A DNA stretch of 64,000 nt from assembly GCF_001553785.1 (NCBI RefSeq), contig NZ_LOJP01000001.1, forward strand, positions 5,915,978-5,979,977, written 5' to 3'. The stretch is from Actinoplanes sp. TFC3 (GTDB taxonomy: Bacteria > Actinomycetota > Actinomycetes > Mycobacteriales > Micromonosporaceae). The notes below the pieces were generated by a model. That model made no database searches. It saw only the letters and a program-made list of their open reading frames with translations, and was not told where the DNA came from. Both the position numbers and the translations under genes were made by a program. Every line of letters starts with the position of its first letter. Position 1 is the stretch's first letter. This document shows, piece by piece, positions 1 through 8,380 of this stretch.

Positions 1-982
1 CTCCCGGCGCGCGGGACGCAACCTCGGCAGCGACCGCCTCGGATACTCGCCGGGCCTCGTCGGGGTGGCCGAGGTGCTCGAGCAGCAGGGCGGCGGAGAG
101 GATGGCGGCAGCCGGATCGGCGATGCCCTGGCCGGCGATGTCCGGTGCGGAGCCGTGTACCGGCTCGAACGTCGACGGGTACTTGCGCTCCGGGTTGACG
201 GAGCCGCTGGCGGCCATGCCGATGCCACCGGTGACGGCAGCGGCGATGTCGGTGAGGATGTCACCGAAGAGGTTGTCGGTCACCACGACGTCGTAGCGCT
301 GCGGGTTGCTCACCATGAACATGCTCGCGGCGTCGATGTGCTGGTATTCCGTTGTCACGCCGGGGAACTCGGCCGCGACGGCGGCGAACGTGCGCGCCCA
401 CAGCCCACCGGCGTGGGTGAGCACGTTGGTCTTGTGCACCAGGGTCAGGTGGCGGCGCTCGCGGCGCTGGGCCCGGGCGAACGCGTCGCGCACGACCCGC
501 TCGACGCCGTGGCGGGTGTTCAGGCTCTCCTCAGTGGCGATCTCGGCCGGGGTGTCCTTGTGCAGGATGCCGCCGGCGCCGACGTAGAGACCCTCGGTGC
601 CCTCGCGGACCACCACCATGTCGATCTCGCCGGGCTTGATGCCGGACAGCGGGCTGACCGTGCCGGGCCACAGCCGGGAGGGCCGCAGGTTCACATACTG
701 GTCGAAGTCGAAGCGCAGCTTGAGCAGCAGACCGCGCTCCAGCACGCCGGGCGGGACGCTGGGGTCGCCGATCGCGCCGAGCAGGATGGCGTCGTGCCCG
801 GCAAGCTCGTCCTGAACGGACTGCGGCAGGACCTCGCCGGTGCGGTTGTAGAGCCGGGCACCCAGGTCGTATTCCTGGTATTCGGCGCCGGGCAGGACCG
901 CCTCGACCACCTTGCGCGCCTGCGCGGTCACCTCGGTTCCGATGCCGTCGCCGGCCACCACCGCGATACGCGCCACGCTCAC
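1..982 (-). CDS. leuB: 3-isopropylmalate dehydrogenase (partial, C-terminus beyond window)
   Basis: Cytosolic NAD-dependent oxidative decarboxylation of 3-isopropylmalate, the third step of leucine synthesis. I translated the minus strand by hand. The protein opens with VSVARIAVVAGDGIGTE. It carries the substrate-binding NLRPSRLWPG segment and the metal/NAD region DNLFGDILTDIAAA, followed by GSAPDIAGQGIADP. About 327 residues are present of the usual 340-350, so only the tail is missing at the left edge. GTG at 982 lies 5 nt after an AGGGAG ribosome site (988-993). GTG at 976 would also fit and would give the usual MARIAVV start. It follows serA on the same strand, with a plus-strand hypothetical gene between them. 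Confidence 0.93.
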   Translation of the reverse strand, partial: MSVARIAVVAGDGIGTEVTAQARKVVEAVLPGAEYQEYDLGARLYNRTGEVLPQSVQDELAGHDAILLGAIGDPSVPPGVLERGLLLKLRFDFDQYVNLRPSRLWPGTVSPLSGIKPGEIDMVVVREGTEGLYVGAGGILHKDTPAEIATEESLNTRHGVERVVRDAFARAQRRERRHLTLVHKTNVLTHAGGLWARTFAAVAAEFPGVTTEYQHIDAASMFMVSNPQRYDVVVTDNLFGDILTDIAAAVTGGIGMAASGSVNPERKYPSTFEPVHGSAPDIAGQGIADPAAAILSAALLLEHLGHPDEARRVSEAVAAEVASRAPG

Positions 983-1350
983 AACTACTCCCTAAATCCA
1001 GCTACCAACCTCTGGCGAGCCTAGCCCGCCGTCCCGATCTCCGGTACGGCGGTCCCACTCTGTGGTTAAAGATCGTTAAGGCGCGTGGCCGGGGAACCCG
1101 GAACGCGAACAACCCCCGCGTCGCGGCAACGAGCGCGGGGGTTGTCACGACGAGTACGCGTGGCTTCGCGCCCGCCGGGGGTGAAACCACCACACGGGAC
1201 GGCCGCGGAGATGTCACCCGAAGACATGCCCGCCACGCCCGCGCGGCGGGACCAACGCTAGCGATGCGGACTAATGTCGCGCAAGACGCATGACCCGCGT
1301 GTCGGCGCGACAATGGGATGTTTCGCCCCCCGGTATGGCACCATGCGCCG
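983..1350. other. Intergenic region with two inverted repeats between leuB and a divergent hypothetical gene
   Basis: 368 bases without a supported gene. Two perfect inverted repeats are visible. The first has arms 1026-1032 and 1046-1052 (CCGCCGT/ACGGCGG). The second has arms 1109-1120 and 1134-1145 (12 bp, ACAACCCCCGCG and its complement, 13-nt loop). Neither is followed by a T-run on either strand. They could be actinomycete-type terminators without a U-tract or leader structures for leuB; the sequence alone does not decide. A TAGGCT hexamer on the minus strand just upstream of the leuB ribosome site could be a -10 element, but no convincing -35 accompanies it. Confidence 0.5.
1109..1145. 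terminator. 12-bp perfect hairpin upstream of leuB
   Basis: Perfect 12-bp stem (1109-1120 with 1134-1145) around a 13-nt loop, very GC-rich. It has no T-run on either side, so this would be a factor-independent terminator of the T-less actinobacterial type or an RNA leader element. It lies between the leuB start and the hypothetical gene read in the other direction. Confidence 0.4.
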
Positions 1351-1713
1351 GTGAGTTTCGACCTCGTGGTGTGGGCCATGGACAACGCGGCCCGGCCGGA
1401 TGACGTGCGGGCCGCCAACGTGCGATGCGCCCGTGGTGAGCACCCGCAACGGCCCGCCGATCCCCGCGTCGTCGCCTTCTACGACGCTCTGACCAGCGCA
1501 TATCCCGACCGCGGGCCGCGCGCGGGGCTGGCCGGCTCGCCCTGGGCCAGCGCCCCGCTGCACGCCGCCGCGGATCACATCACCATGCGCCTGGACGAGA
1601 AGTGCCAGGACTCGGTGCTGGAGACCATCGAGCGGCTGGCCGGCGAGCTCAACCTCGACCTGCTCGACCTGCAGGACGGCACGGTCTACCCACCGCCGGT
1701 CAAGGCGCGCTGA
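1351..1713 (+). CDS. Small hypothetical protein (MSFDLVVWAMD type)
   Basis: 120-residue soluble acidic protein of unknown function, without signal peptide or membrane segment. It opens VSFDLVVWAMD and has a conserved-looking C-terminal half with LNLDLLDLQDG and YPPP. Small proteins with a similar MSFDLxVW start occur in actinomycetes; I cannot assign a role. GTG at 1351 was chosen because the SFDLVVW opening is the expected N-terminus; an in-frame ATG lies 33 nt upstream at 1318. The gene sits between leuB and serA on the opposite strand, converging on serA with a 1-nt gap. Confidence 0.6.
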   Translation: MSFDLVVWAMDNAARPDDVRAANVRCARGEHPQRPADPRVVAFYDALTSAYPDRGPRAGLAGSPWASAPLHAAADHITMRLDEKCQDSVLETIERLAGELNLDLLDLQDGTVYPPPVKAR

Positions 1714-1714
1714 C

Positions 1715-3313
1715 TCACTCCTCGCGCAGGTCCACGATGCTGCCCCGGGTCGACCCGACCGCCTCGGCCACCGTGGACAGCAGCTCGGCGTCGACCGAGG
1801 AATCCACGGTCAGGGCCATCAGCGCCTCGCCCCCGGCCTCGCGCCGGGCCACCTGCATCGCCGCGATGTTGACCCCGGCCTCGCCGAGCAGCGAGCCGAT
1901 CCGCCCGATGATGCCCGGCCGGTCGGCGTAGCGGAAGAACAGCAGCACCCCGCCCGCGCCCAGCTCCAGCTCGAACTCGTCGAGGCGGGTGAGCTTGCGG
2001 ATCTCCCGGGCTCCCGAGGTGGTCACGGTGCCGGCCACGCTCACGCTCCGGCCATCGGGCAGGGCCCCTCGTACGGTCACGAGGTTGTCATGCTCGACCA
2101 CCTCGTCGCTGGTCACCAGCTCGACCGCGACGCCCCGGCCGGCCGCGAGCTGGGGGGCGTTGACGTAGGTGACCCGCTCCTCGACCACCGAGGCGAACAA
2201 ACCCTTCGTGGCTGCCAGCTTGAGCACCGTCACGTCGTGGGAAACGATCTCGCCGTGCACCTCGACCGTCACGTTCGCCGCGATGCCACCGGCCACCGCC
2301 GTGAAGACCTTGCCGAGCCGTTCGGCGAGCGCGAGCAGCGGCCGTACGTCCTCGTCCACCACGCCGCCGGCCTGCACGTTCACTGCGTCCGGCACGAACT
2401 CCCCGCGCAACGCCAGTTTGACGCTGCGCGCCACCGAGAGCCCTGCCTTGTCCTGTGCCTCCGCCGTCGACGCGCCCAGATGCGGTGTCACCACCACGTT
2501 GTCGAAGGCGAACAGCGGCGAAGAGGTGGCCGGCTCGGTGACGAACACGTCCAGCCCGGCCCCGGCCACCCGGGCGTCGCTCAGCGCCTCGGCCAGCGCC
2601 CGCTCGTCCACCAGCCCGCCGCGAGCAGCGTTGATGATCCGCACCCCGGGCTTGACGAGCGCCAGCTCTTTCTCCCCGATCAAGCCCAAGGTCTCCGGGG
2701 TACGGGGTAAGTGCACCGAGATGAAATCGCTCTCCCGCAGCAACTCCTCCAGGCTCACCAGCCGCACGCCCAGCTGAGCCGCCCGCGCCGGTTGGATGTA
2801 CGGGTCGTACGCGATCAGCCGGGTCCCGAACGCCGCCATCCGCTGCGCGAACAGCACCCCGATGCGGCCCAGCCCGACCACTCCCACGGTCTTGCCCTGC
2901 ACCTCGACACCGGTGTACCGGGACCGTTTCCACTCCCCGCGTTTGAGGGCAGCGCTGGCGCTGGCTGTGTGCCGGGCCACGCTGAGCAGCAGCGCGACGG
3001 CTTGCTCGGCGGCCGAGACGATGTTCGAGGTGGGTGCGTTCACCACCATGACCCCGGAGGCAGTGGCGGCCGGCACGTCCACATTGTCCAGACCCACCCC
3101 GGCGCGGGCGACCACCTTGAGCCGGGGTGCCGCAGCGATGGCTTCCCGGTCGACCTGGGTGGCGCTGCGCACGACCAACGCGTCGGCCTCCGCCAGCTCG
3201 GTGAGCAGCGCGGCGCGGTCGGTGCCGTCGACCTGGTGGAGCTCGAAATCGGAGGCCAGGACATCGAGGGCGGCGGGTGCGAGTTCCTCAGCGATCAGCA
3301 CGACAGGCGTCAT
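1715..3313 (-). CDS. serA: D-3-phosphoglycerate dehydrogenase
   Basis: Oxidises 3-phosphoglycerate to 3-phosphohydroxypyruvate, the first step of serine synthesis. The 532 residues match the long actinobacterial form. In order: an N-terminal catalytic half, a Rossmann domain with VGVVGLGRIG near residue 145, the catalytic Arg in NAARGG and His in PHLGAS, an allosteric substrate-binding domain (about 315-450), and a C-terminal ACT domain (YADRPGIIGRIGSLL) that binds serine in relatives. ATG at 3313 begins MTPVVLIAEEL; the upstream extension of the frame has no family resemblance. It lies in the ilvBNC-serA-leuB order typical of actinobacteria, here separated from ilvC by a glycosyltransferase gene. 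Confidence 0.96.
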   Translation of the reverse strand: MTPVVLIAEELAPAALDVLASDFELHQVDGTDRAALLTELAEADALVVRSATQVDREAIAAAPRLKVVARAGVGLDNVDVPAATASGVMVVNAPTSNIVSAAEQAVALLLSVARHTASASAALKRGEWKRSRYTGVEVQGKTVGVVGLGRIGVLFAQRMAAFGTRLIAYDPYIQPARAAQLGVRLVSLEELLRESDFISVHLPRTPETLGLIGEKELALVKPGVRIINAARGGLVDERALAEALSDARVAGAGLDVFVTEPATSSPLFAFDNVVVTPHLGASTAEAQDKAGLSVARSVKLALRGEFVPDAVNVQAGGVVDEDVRPLLALAERLGKVFTAVAGGIAANVTVEVHGEIVSHDVTVLKLAATKGLFASVVEERVTYVNAPQLAAGRGVAVELVTSDEVVEHDNLVTVRGALPDGRSVSVAGTVTTSGAREIRKLTRLDEFELELGAGGVLLFFRYADRPGIIGRIGSLLGEAGVNIAAMQVARREAGGEALMALTVDSSVDAELLSTVAEAVGSTRGSIVDLREE

Positions 3314-3396
3314 AGGTCCCCATCTCGCTACATCACGTAACCAGAGGGTGACAGTATTCCTCAGACCGGTAGGCGCCGCCACGCCCACCGGCAGGG

Positions 3397-4659
3397 TCAG
3401 ATCGCGTGGTGCGGAATGGCGCGGCGCTCGATCGGTGGCGCCGGCGGGAGGCCGTTGGAGGCGCGCCCGTCGAACTGACGGAAGGACAGCGCTTCGGCGT
3501 CCAGGCCGTCGTAGAGCAATTCCAGGTCGAGGCTGGCGACGGGCGGATAGACCCGTTCCTTCGGTGGTTCCTGACCGGCTTGCAGCGCGCCCTGCGAGAT
3601 CATGAAATCGACGATTGCCTGGCGCACCGAGGGCAGGGTGACCGGCGAGTGGTAGATGACATTGAGGGCTTGCATGCGCATGCCCTGCACGTGTTCCTCG
3701 CCCTTGTTGTCGTGGAAATGCGGGTTGCGGGTCTCGATCTGCAGAATCGGCACCGAGCCGGCCATCACCTCCGCATCGCTGCTTTCCAGCACGCCGCCGA
3801 ACTGCTCGAAGACGTCCATGTACTCGTACGGCTCAACCGCGAAGCCGCCCGCAAGCCGCAGTTTCAGGCCCAGTTCGAGGGTCATGGCATGCTCACCGGC
3901 GTTGCCCGTGGCGATGACCTCGGTGCCGAAGCCGGAATACTCGGCGAGGAACTTGTTGAGCCATTCGTTGGTGATCTGGGAACTGCGGCCCTTGCGGCTG
4001 AAGAACAACCGGCCGTCACGCAGCTTGGGTTTGGAGTGCCAGGAGATCCGGACCATCGAGTACGCGCTGCCGGCCAGATAGAGCCCCGCCGCATAGGCCT
4101 TGCAGTACTCATTGACCGCACCGGGCACGTAATTGTCGGCGTCGACATAGCCGAGGTATTTGCGGCCGGTCATCGCGGCCACCGCCATGCCGATCAGCAT
4201 GGCCTCGCCCTTGCCGTTACGCACCAGGCCGTCCTCGCCGATCAATTCCGTCATGCCGGCGGCTTTGAACGCGGCGGCCAGGCCCGGGTCTTTTTGATGG
4301 ACGGCCACCGCGGAACGGCCCGCCAGACGGCAGAACTGCTCAAGCGTCTGCGATTCGATCTCGTAGCGGTCCACCGGACGCCTGTCGCTGTTCGAGACAA
4401 GCACAATGAGACAGTCATGGGGAATCCCGGAGAGCACGCCTTCGATGACGCTTCGTGTCTCATTCATGCAGGGGACGACGATTACCATTTGCGACTCGAC
4501 GGCACGCATTGCTTCCGGCGGCACGACGCGGCTACCAGCCGAAAGGCTCGGCTGACCAGTGTCGTGCACGGCGCCCGAGTCGAGCTCGATCACCCTCTGC
4601 AGCTCTTGGATCCGGACCGCGCCGAAGCGCTCACTCCGGAAAGAATCAGCCAGTCGCAT
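3397..4659 (-). CDS. mpgS: Mannosyl-3-phosphoglycerate synthase (GT55)
   Basis: Predicted to transfer mannose from GDP-mannose to 3-phosphoglycerate, giving mannosyl-3-phosphoglycerate, precursor of the compatible solute mannosylglycerate. The 420 residues follow the thermophile MpgS pattern from end to end: an N-terminal RFGAVRIQELQRVIELDSG, IVVPCMNE at the start of the GT-A fold, the donor and metal motif YVDADNYVPGA (DAD), then ATGNAGEHAM and IETRNPHFHDNKGEEH. ATG at 4659 is supported because the N-terminal motif starts within 15 residues. No ribosome site is obvious. No HAD-type phosphatase (MpgP) follows; the gene lies alone between ilvC and serA. A glucosyl-3-phosphoglycerate activity cannot be excluded from sequence. 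Confidence 0.88.
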   Translation of the reverse strand: MRLADSFRSERFGAVRIQELQRVIELDSGAVHDTGQPSLSAGSRVVPPEAMRAVESQMVIVVPCMNETRSVIEGVLSGIPHDCLIVLVSNSDRRPVDRYEIESQTLEQFCRLAGRSAVAVHQKDPGLAAAFKAAGMTELIGEDGLVRNGKGEAMLIGMAVAAMTGRKYLGYVDADNYVPGAVNEYCKAYAAGLYLAGSAYSMVRISWHSKPKLRDGRLFFSRKGRSSQITNEWLNKFLAEYSGFGTEVIATGNAGEHAMTLELGLKLRLAGGFAVEPYEYMDVFEQFGGVLESSDAEVMAGSVPILQIETRNPHFHDNKGEEHVQGMRMQALNVIYHSPVTLPSVRQAIVDFMISQGALQAGQEPPKERVYPPVASLDLELLYDGLDAEALSFRQFDGRASNGLPPAPPIERRAIPHHAI

Positions 4660-4783
4660 GCGGCGAGGCTACCTGCTGCGCACCACCGGCAAGTACCTCA
4701 ACGATGCACAATTCGATGACGACGCCAATAAGGTAAGAGGGACGTAACGCCCGCGTTTCAAGTAATCGTCGCGTCACCCGGAG

Positions 4784-4819
4784 CGGGTCGCGGGCCAAAG
4801 AAAAAAGCACCGCGACCCG
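4784..4819 (-). terminator. Terminator hairpin downstream of ilvC
   Basis: A perfect 10-bp stem (4784-4793 with 4810-4819, CGGGTCGCGG and its complement) encloses a 16-nt loop that is A-rich on the plus strand. It lies 14 nt beyond the ilvC stop on the minus strand and probably ends the ilvBNC transcript before mpgS. Confidence 0.65.
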
Positions 4820-4833
4820 GAGGGCAAAACGGA

Positions 4834-5847
4834 TCAGGCCGTCTCGGTGATCGGCCGGTCCACCCAGCTCATCATGCTGCGCAGCTTGGCGCCGGTGATC
4901 TCGATCGGGTGCTGGGCACCCTGCTCGCGGTACTTCTTCAGCGCCGGGGCGCCGGCCTCGTCATCGGCGATGAGGGTGCGGGTGAACTCGCCGGACTGGA
5001 TGTCGGCGAGGATCTTCTTCATCTCCTCCTTGACCCCGGCGTTGATCACACGCGGGCCGGAGACGTAGTCACCGAACTCGGCGGTGTCCGAGACGCTGTA
5101 GCGCATCCGGGAGATGCCGCCCTCGTACATCAGGTCGACGATGAGCTTGAGCTCGTGCAGGCACTCGAAGTAGGCGATCTCCGGGGCGTAGCCGGCCTCG
5201 GTGAGCACCTCGAAACCGGTCTGCACCAGCGCCGCCGTGCCACCACAGAGCACCGCCTGCTCGCCGAACAGGTCGGTCTCGGTCTCTTCCTTGAACGTGG
5301 TCTTGATGACCCCGGCGCGGGTGCCGCCGATGGCCTTCGCGTACGACAGGGCGAGCGCCTGGGCGCCACCGGTGGCGTCCTGCTCGACGGCGATGAGCGC
5401 GGGCACGCCCTTGCCGTCGACGTACTGGCGGCGGACCAGGTGACCCGGGCCCTTGGGGGCGACCATCGCCACGTCGACGTCGGCCGGGGGCTTGATCAGC
5501 TCGAAGCGGATGTTCAGGCCGTGGCCGAAGAACAGCGCCTTCCCGGCCGTGAGGTTCGGCTCGATCGACTCGGTGTAGATCTTGCGCTGCGCGGTGTCCG
5601 GGGCCAGCACCATGATCACGTCGGCCCAGGCGGACGCCTCGGCGGGGGTGAGCACCTTGAGGCCCTGCTCCTCGGCCTTGGCCCGGCTCTTCGAACCCTC
5701 CTTCAGGCCGATCACCACGTCGACGCCCGAATCGCGCAGCGACAGCGAGTGCGCGTGGCCCTGGCTGCCGTAGCCGATCACGGCGACCTTGCGCCCCTGG
5801 ATGATGGACAGGTCGGCGTCGTCGTCGTAGAACGTTTCCGCGGTCAT
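4834..5847 (-). CDS. ilvC: Ketol-acid reductoisomerase (class I)
   Basis: NADPH- and Mg-dependent isomerisation and reduction of acetolactate or acetohydroxybutyrate, the second common step of valine, leucine and isoleucine synthesis. 337 residues is the class I length. VAVIGYGSQGHAH near residue 20 binds the cofactor. PKGPGH, KEETETDLFGEQ (metal ligands Asp/Glu) and FECLHELKLIVDLMYEGG form the active-site knot domain. Third gene of ilvB-ilvN-ilvC with a 38-nt gap after ilvN. ATG at 5847 follows a GGGAAG ribosome site. A hairpin follows the stop. Confidence 0.97.
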   Translation of the reverse strand: MTAETFYDDDADLSIIQGRKVAVIGYGSQGHAHSLSLRDSGVDVVIGLKEGSKSRAKAEEQGLKVLTPAEASAWADVIMVLAPDTAQRKIYTESIEPNLTAGKALFFGHGLNIRFELIKPPADVDVAMVAPKGPGHLVRRQYVDGKGVPALIAVEQDATGGAQALALSYAKAIGGTRAGVIKTTFKEETETDLFGEQAVLCGGTAALVQTGFEVLTEAGYAPEIAYFECLHELKLIVDLMYEGGISRMRYSVSDTAEFGDYVSGPRVINAGVKEEMKKILADIQSGEFTRTLIADDEAGAPALKKYREQGAQHPIEITGAKLRSMMSWVDRPITETA

Positions 5848-5885
5848 GACTTCCCTTTCGAAATTCTTGTGTGGGTCAGGCGGGA

Positions 5886-6410
5886 TCAGGCCGCGCGCAG
5901 GGCAGGGCCGGTGGTGATGGACCGGCTGCCGCGGCCGATGGCCACGAGACCGGACTGCACCATTTCCTTGATGCCGTACGGCTCGAGGTCGCGCAGCAAC
6001 GCGTCCAGCTTGTCGGGGTTGCCGGTCGCCTCGATCGTGAGGGTGTCCGGTGCGACGTCGATCACCTTCGCCCTGAACAGCTCGACCGTCTCGAGCACCT
6101 GGCTGCGCATGGCCCGCTCGGCGCGGACCTTGACCAGCAGGAGTTCACGCTGCACCGACTGCTGCGGGTCCAGCTCGACGATCTTCAGGACGTTCACCAG
6201 CTTGTTGAGCTGCTTGGTCACCTGCTCCAGGGGTGAGGAGTCGGCGTTGACCACGATCGTGATGCGGGAGACGTCGGGGTTCTCCGTCTCGCCCACCGCC
6301 AGCGAGTCGATGTTGAAGCTGCGCCGGGAGAAGAGCCCGCTCACCCGGGCCAGCACGCCTGGCTTGTTCTCCACCAGCACCGAGAGGGTGTGCTTGTTCT
6401 GGCTGCTCAC
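5886..6410 (-). CDS. ilvN: Acetolactate synthase small (regulatory) subunit
   Basis: 174-residue regulatory subunit that activates IlvB and confers valine feedback inhibition. An N-terminal ACT domain (LSVLVENKPGVLARVSGLFSRR, residues 7-80) is followed by the second ACT-like half typical of the long form. The GTG start at 6410 overlaps the ilvB stop by 4 nt (GTGA), indicating translational coupling and a fixed subunit ratio. Confidence 0.96.
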   Translation of the reverse strand: MSSQNKHTLSVLVENKPGVLARVSGLFSRRSFNIDSLAVGETENPDVSRITIVVNADSSPLEQVTKQLNKLVNVLKIVELDPQQSVQRELLLVKVRAERAMRSQVLETVELFRAKVIDVAPDTLTIEATGNPDKLDALLRDLEPYGIKEMVQSGLVAIGRGSRSITTGPALRAA

Positions 6411-8233
6411 AGGTCATCCTCTTCGAAGTTGGGGCGCAGGTCCCGGGCGTGCATGATCTCGTCGTTGCTGGTGCCGGCGGCAACCATGGGCCACACCATG
6501 GCGTCCTTGCCGACCGTGAAGTCGATCACCACTGGCCGGTCGGTGATGTCCATTGCCGCCTTGATGGTGGCGTCCACGTCGTCCTTGGACTCGCAGCGCA
6601 GCCCGATGCAGCCCAGCGCCTCGGCCAGCTTCACGAAGTCGGGGATGCGGTGCTTGTGCGTGCCCAGCTCGGTGTTGGAGTAGCGACCCTCGTAGAACAG
6701 GGTCTGCCACTGGCGCACCATGCCCAGGTTGCCGTTGTTGATCACGGCGATCTTGACCGGGATGCCCTCCAGCGCGCAGGTGGCCAGCTCCTGGTTGGTC
6801 ATCTGGAAACAGCCGTCGCCGTCGATCGCCCACACCGCGGTCTCGGGCCGGCCGACCTTGGCGCCCATCGCGGCGGGCACCGCGTAGCCCATGGTGCCGG
6901 CGCCGCCGGAGTTGAGCCAGGTGCCCGGCTTCTCGTACTTGATGAACTGCGAGGCCCACATCTGGTGCTGGCCCACGCCGGCCACGTAGATCGCGTCCGG
7001 GCCGGCGAGCTGGCCGATGCGCTCGATCACGTACTGCGGGGCGAGCGTGCCGTCGGTCGGCTCGTCGTAGCCCAGCGGGTAGCGCTCGCGCAGGTCGTTG
7101 AGCTGGGCCCACCACGGCTCGTAGGCCGAGGCGCCGGTCGCCGAGGTGGAGATCGCGGCGATCAGCTCGTCGATCACGTGCCGGGCATCGCCCACGATGG
7201 GCACGTCGGCGTGGCGGTTCTTGCCGATCTCGGCCGGGTCGATGTCGGCGTGCACGATCTTGGCGTCCGGCGCGAACGAGTCGAGCTGGCCGGTGACCCG
7301 GTCGTCGAAGCGGGCGCCGAGGGTCACCAGCAGGTCAGCCTTCTGCAGGGCGTACACCGCGGGAACCGTGCCGTGCATGCCGGGCATGCCCAGATGCTGC
7401 GGGTGCGAGTCGGGGAACGCGCCGAGCGCCATCAGCGTGGTGACCACCGGGATGCCGGTGAGCTCGGCCAGCTTGCGCAGCCCGTCGGTGGCGCCGGCCT
7501 TGAGCACGCCGCCGCCGACGTAGAGCACCGGGCGCTTGGCCGCGGCGATCAACCGGGCTGCCTCGCGGATCTGCTTGCCGTGCGGGTGCAGGGTGGGCCG
7601 GTAGCCGGGCAGGTCCAGCGTCGGCGGCCAGGAGAACGTGGTCTGCGCCTGCTGGACGTCCTTGGGGATGTCGACCAGCACCGGGCCGGGCCGGCCGGTC
7701 GAGGCCAGGTGGAACGCCTGCGCGAGAACCTGAGGGATCTCCTCGGGGTCCTGGATCAGGAAGTTGTGCTTCGTGATCGGCAGCGTGATGCCCTGGATAT
7801 CTGCTTCCTGGAACGCGTCGGTGCCGATGGCGGCGCGCGAGACCTGACCGGTGATCGCCACGATCGGCACCGAGTCCATGTAGGCGTCGGCGATCGCGGT
7901 GACCAGGTTGGTGGCGCCCGGCCCGGAGGTGGCGATGCACACGCCGACCTTGCCGGTGGCCTGGGCATAGCCGGTGGCGGCGTGACCCGCGCCCTGCTCG
8001 TGGCGCACCAGGATGTGCCGGACCTTGGAGTCGTACAGCGGGTCGTAGGCCGGCAGGATCGTCCCGCCGGGAATGCCGAACGCCACCTCGACGCCGAGCG
8101 CCTCCAGTGACCGCACGAGGGAACCGGCCCCGGTGACCGGGGTCGGGGAAGCCGGTACAGCCGTCCCGGAGGCCGCTGCGACGGTGGCCGGGGTAGCGCG
8201 GTTTGCGAGGGTCTCTGGCGTGGGTCTCGTCAT
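6407..8233 (-). CDS. ilvB: Acetolactate synthase large (catalytic) subunit
   Basis: Thiamine-diphosphate enzyme joining pyruvate with pyruvate or 2-ketobutyrate. 608 residues: an N-terminal PYR domain with the catalytic Glu in RHEQGAGHAATGYA, a central FAD-binding domain, and a C-terminal ThDP/Mg domain with DGDGCFQM and NNGNLGMVRQWQ. ATG at 8233 gives the expected start; the frame runs 16 codons further upstream, but that part overlaps the attenuator leader. The first 45 residues (rich in Ala, Thr and Pro) are a poorly conserved extension before GSLVRSLEALG. Expression is probably controlled by the leader peptide and terminator at 8280-8376. Confidence 0.96.
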   Translation of the reverse strand: MTRPTPETLANRATPATVAAASGTAVPASPTPVTGAGSLVRSLEALGVEVAFGIPGGTILPAYDPLYDSKVRHILVRHEQGAGHAATGYAQATGKVGVCIATSGPGATNLVTAIADAYMDSVPIVAITGQVSRAAIGTDAFQEADIQGITLPITKHNFLIQDPEEIPQVLAQAFHLASTGRPGPVLVDIPKDVQQAQTTFSWPPTLDLPGYRPTLHPHGKQIREAARLIAAAKRPVLYVGGGVLKAGATDGLRKLAELTGIPVVTTLMALGAFPDSHPQHLGMPGMHGTVPAVYALQKADLLVTLGARFDDRVTGQLDSFAPDAKIVHADIDPAEIGKNRHADVPIVGDARHVIDELIAAISTSATGASAYEPWWAQLNDLRERYPLGYDEPTDGTLAPQYVIERIGQLAGPDAIYVAGVGQHQMWASQFIKYEKPGTWLNSGGAGTMGYAVPAAMGAKVGRPETAVWAIDGDGCFQMTNQELATCALEGIPVKIAVINNGNLGMVRQWQTLFYEGRYSNTELGTHKHRIPDFVKLAEALGCIGLRCESKDDVDATIKAAMDITDRPVVIDFTVGKDAMVWPMVAAGTSNDEIMHARDLRPNFEEDDL

Positions 8234-8279
8234 GACGATCAGGCCTTCGTTCGGGTTCGGATGCCGTTCTTCGCGCAAC

Positions 8280-8310
8280 AAAAAAGGCCCGCGTGCTTTC
8301 GCACGGGACC
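8280..8310 (-). terminator. Rho-independent terminator / attenuator of ilvB leader
   Basis: On the minus strand a GC-rich stem (GG-T-CCC-GTGC, GAAA tetraloop, GCAC-GC-GGG-CC, 8310-8286) is followed by six T residues (8285-8280). It lies 46 nt before the ilvB start and 36 nt after the leader peptide stop, exactly where an attenuator belongs. It is one of only two T-tract terminators noticed in the window. Confidence 0.85.
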
Positions 8311-8312
8311 TA

Positions 8313-8346
8313 GCGCACTGCCCGGGGTTCTAGATGGGCAGCGCGC
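8313..8346 (-). promoter_or_regulatory. Pause/anti-terminator hairpin of the ilvB leader
   Basis: Arms 8346-8336 (GCGCGCTGCCC) and 8323-8313 (GGGCAGTGCGC) pair over 11 bp with one G-U, with a 12-nt loop. The structure starts directly after the leader peptide stop codon, so ribosome position on the leader could decide whether it or alternative pairings form ahead of the terminator. That mechanism is inferred from classical amino-acid attenuation. Confidence 0.6.
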
Positions 8347-8376
8347 TCAACTAAGTACGAGGAACGACGAACACAT
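8347..8376 (-). CDS. ilvB leader peptide (MCSSFLVLS)
   Basis: Nine-codon open frame with ATG at 8376 and TGA at 8349-8347, encoding Met-Cys-Ser-Ser-Phe-Leu-Val-Leu-Ser. The Leu-Val-Leu run near the end is the signature of a branched-chain amino acid attenuation leader: ribosome stalling there under leucine or valine shortage would change folding of the hairpins that follow. A GGGG stretch about 15 nt upstream may serve as a weak ribosome site. It is too short for statistical support, so the case rests on its position and codon content. Confidence 0.6.
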   Translation of the reverse strand: MCSSFLVLS

Positions 8377-8380
8377 GCGG

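Noticed and set aside
983..1350. A T-box or other riboswitch upstream of leuB
   Set aside because: No T-box sequence, specifier loop or T-tract terminator could be seen; only two simple inverted repeats.
4909..6456. A 515-codon plus-strand frame across ilvC and ilvN
   Set aside because: It is antisense to two unmistakable genes and rich in Arg, Gly, Val and Leu without motifs.
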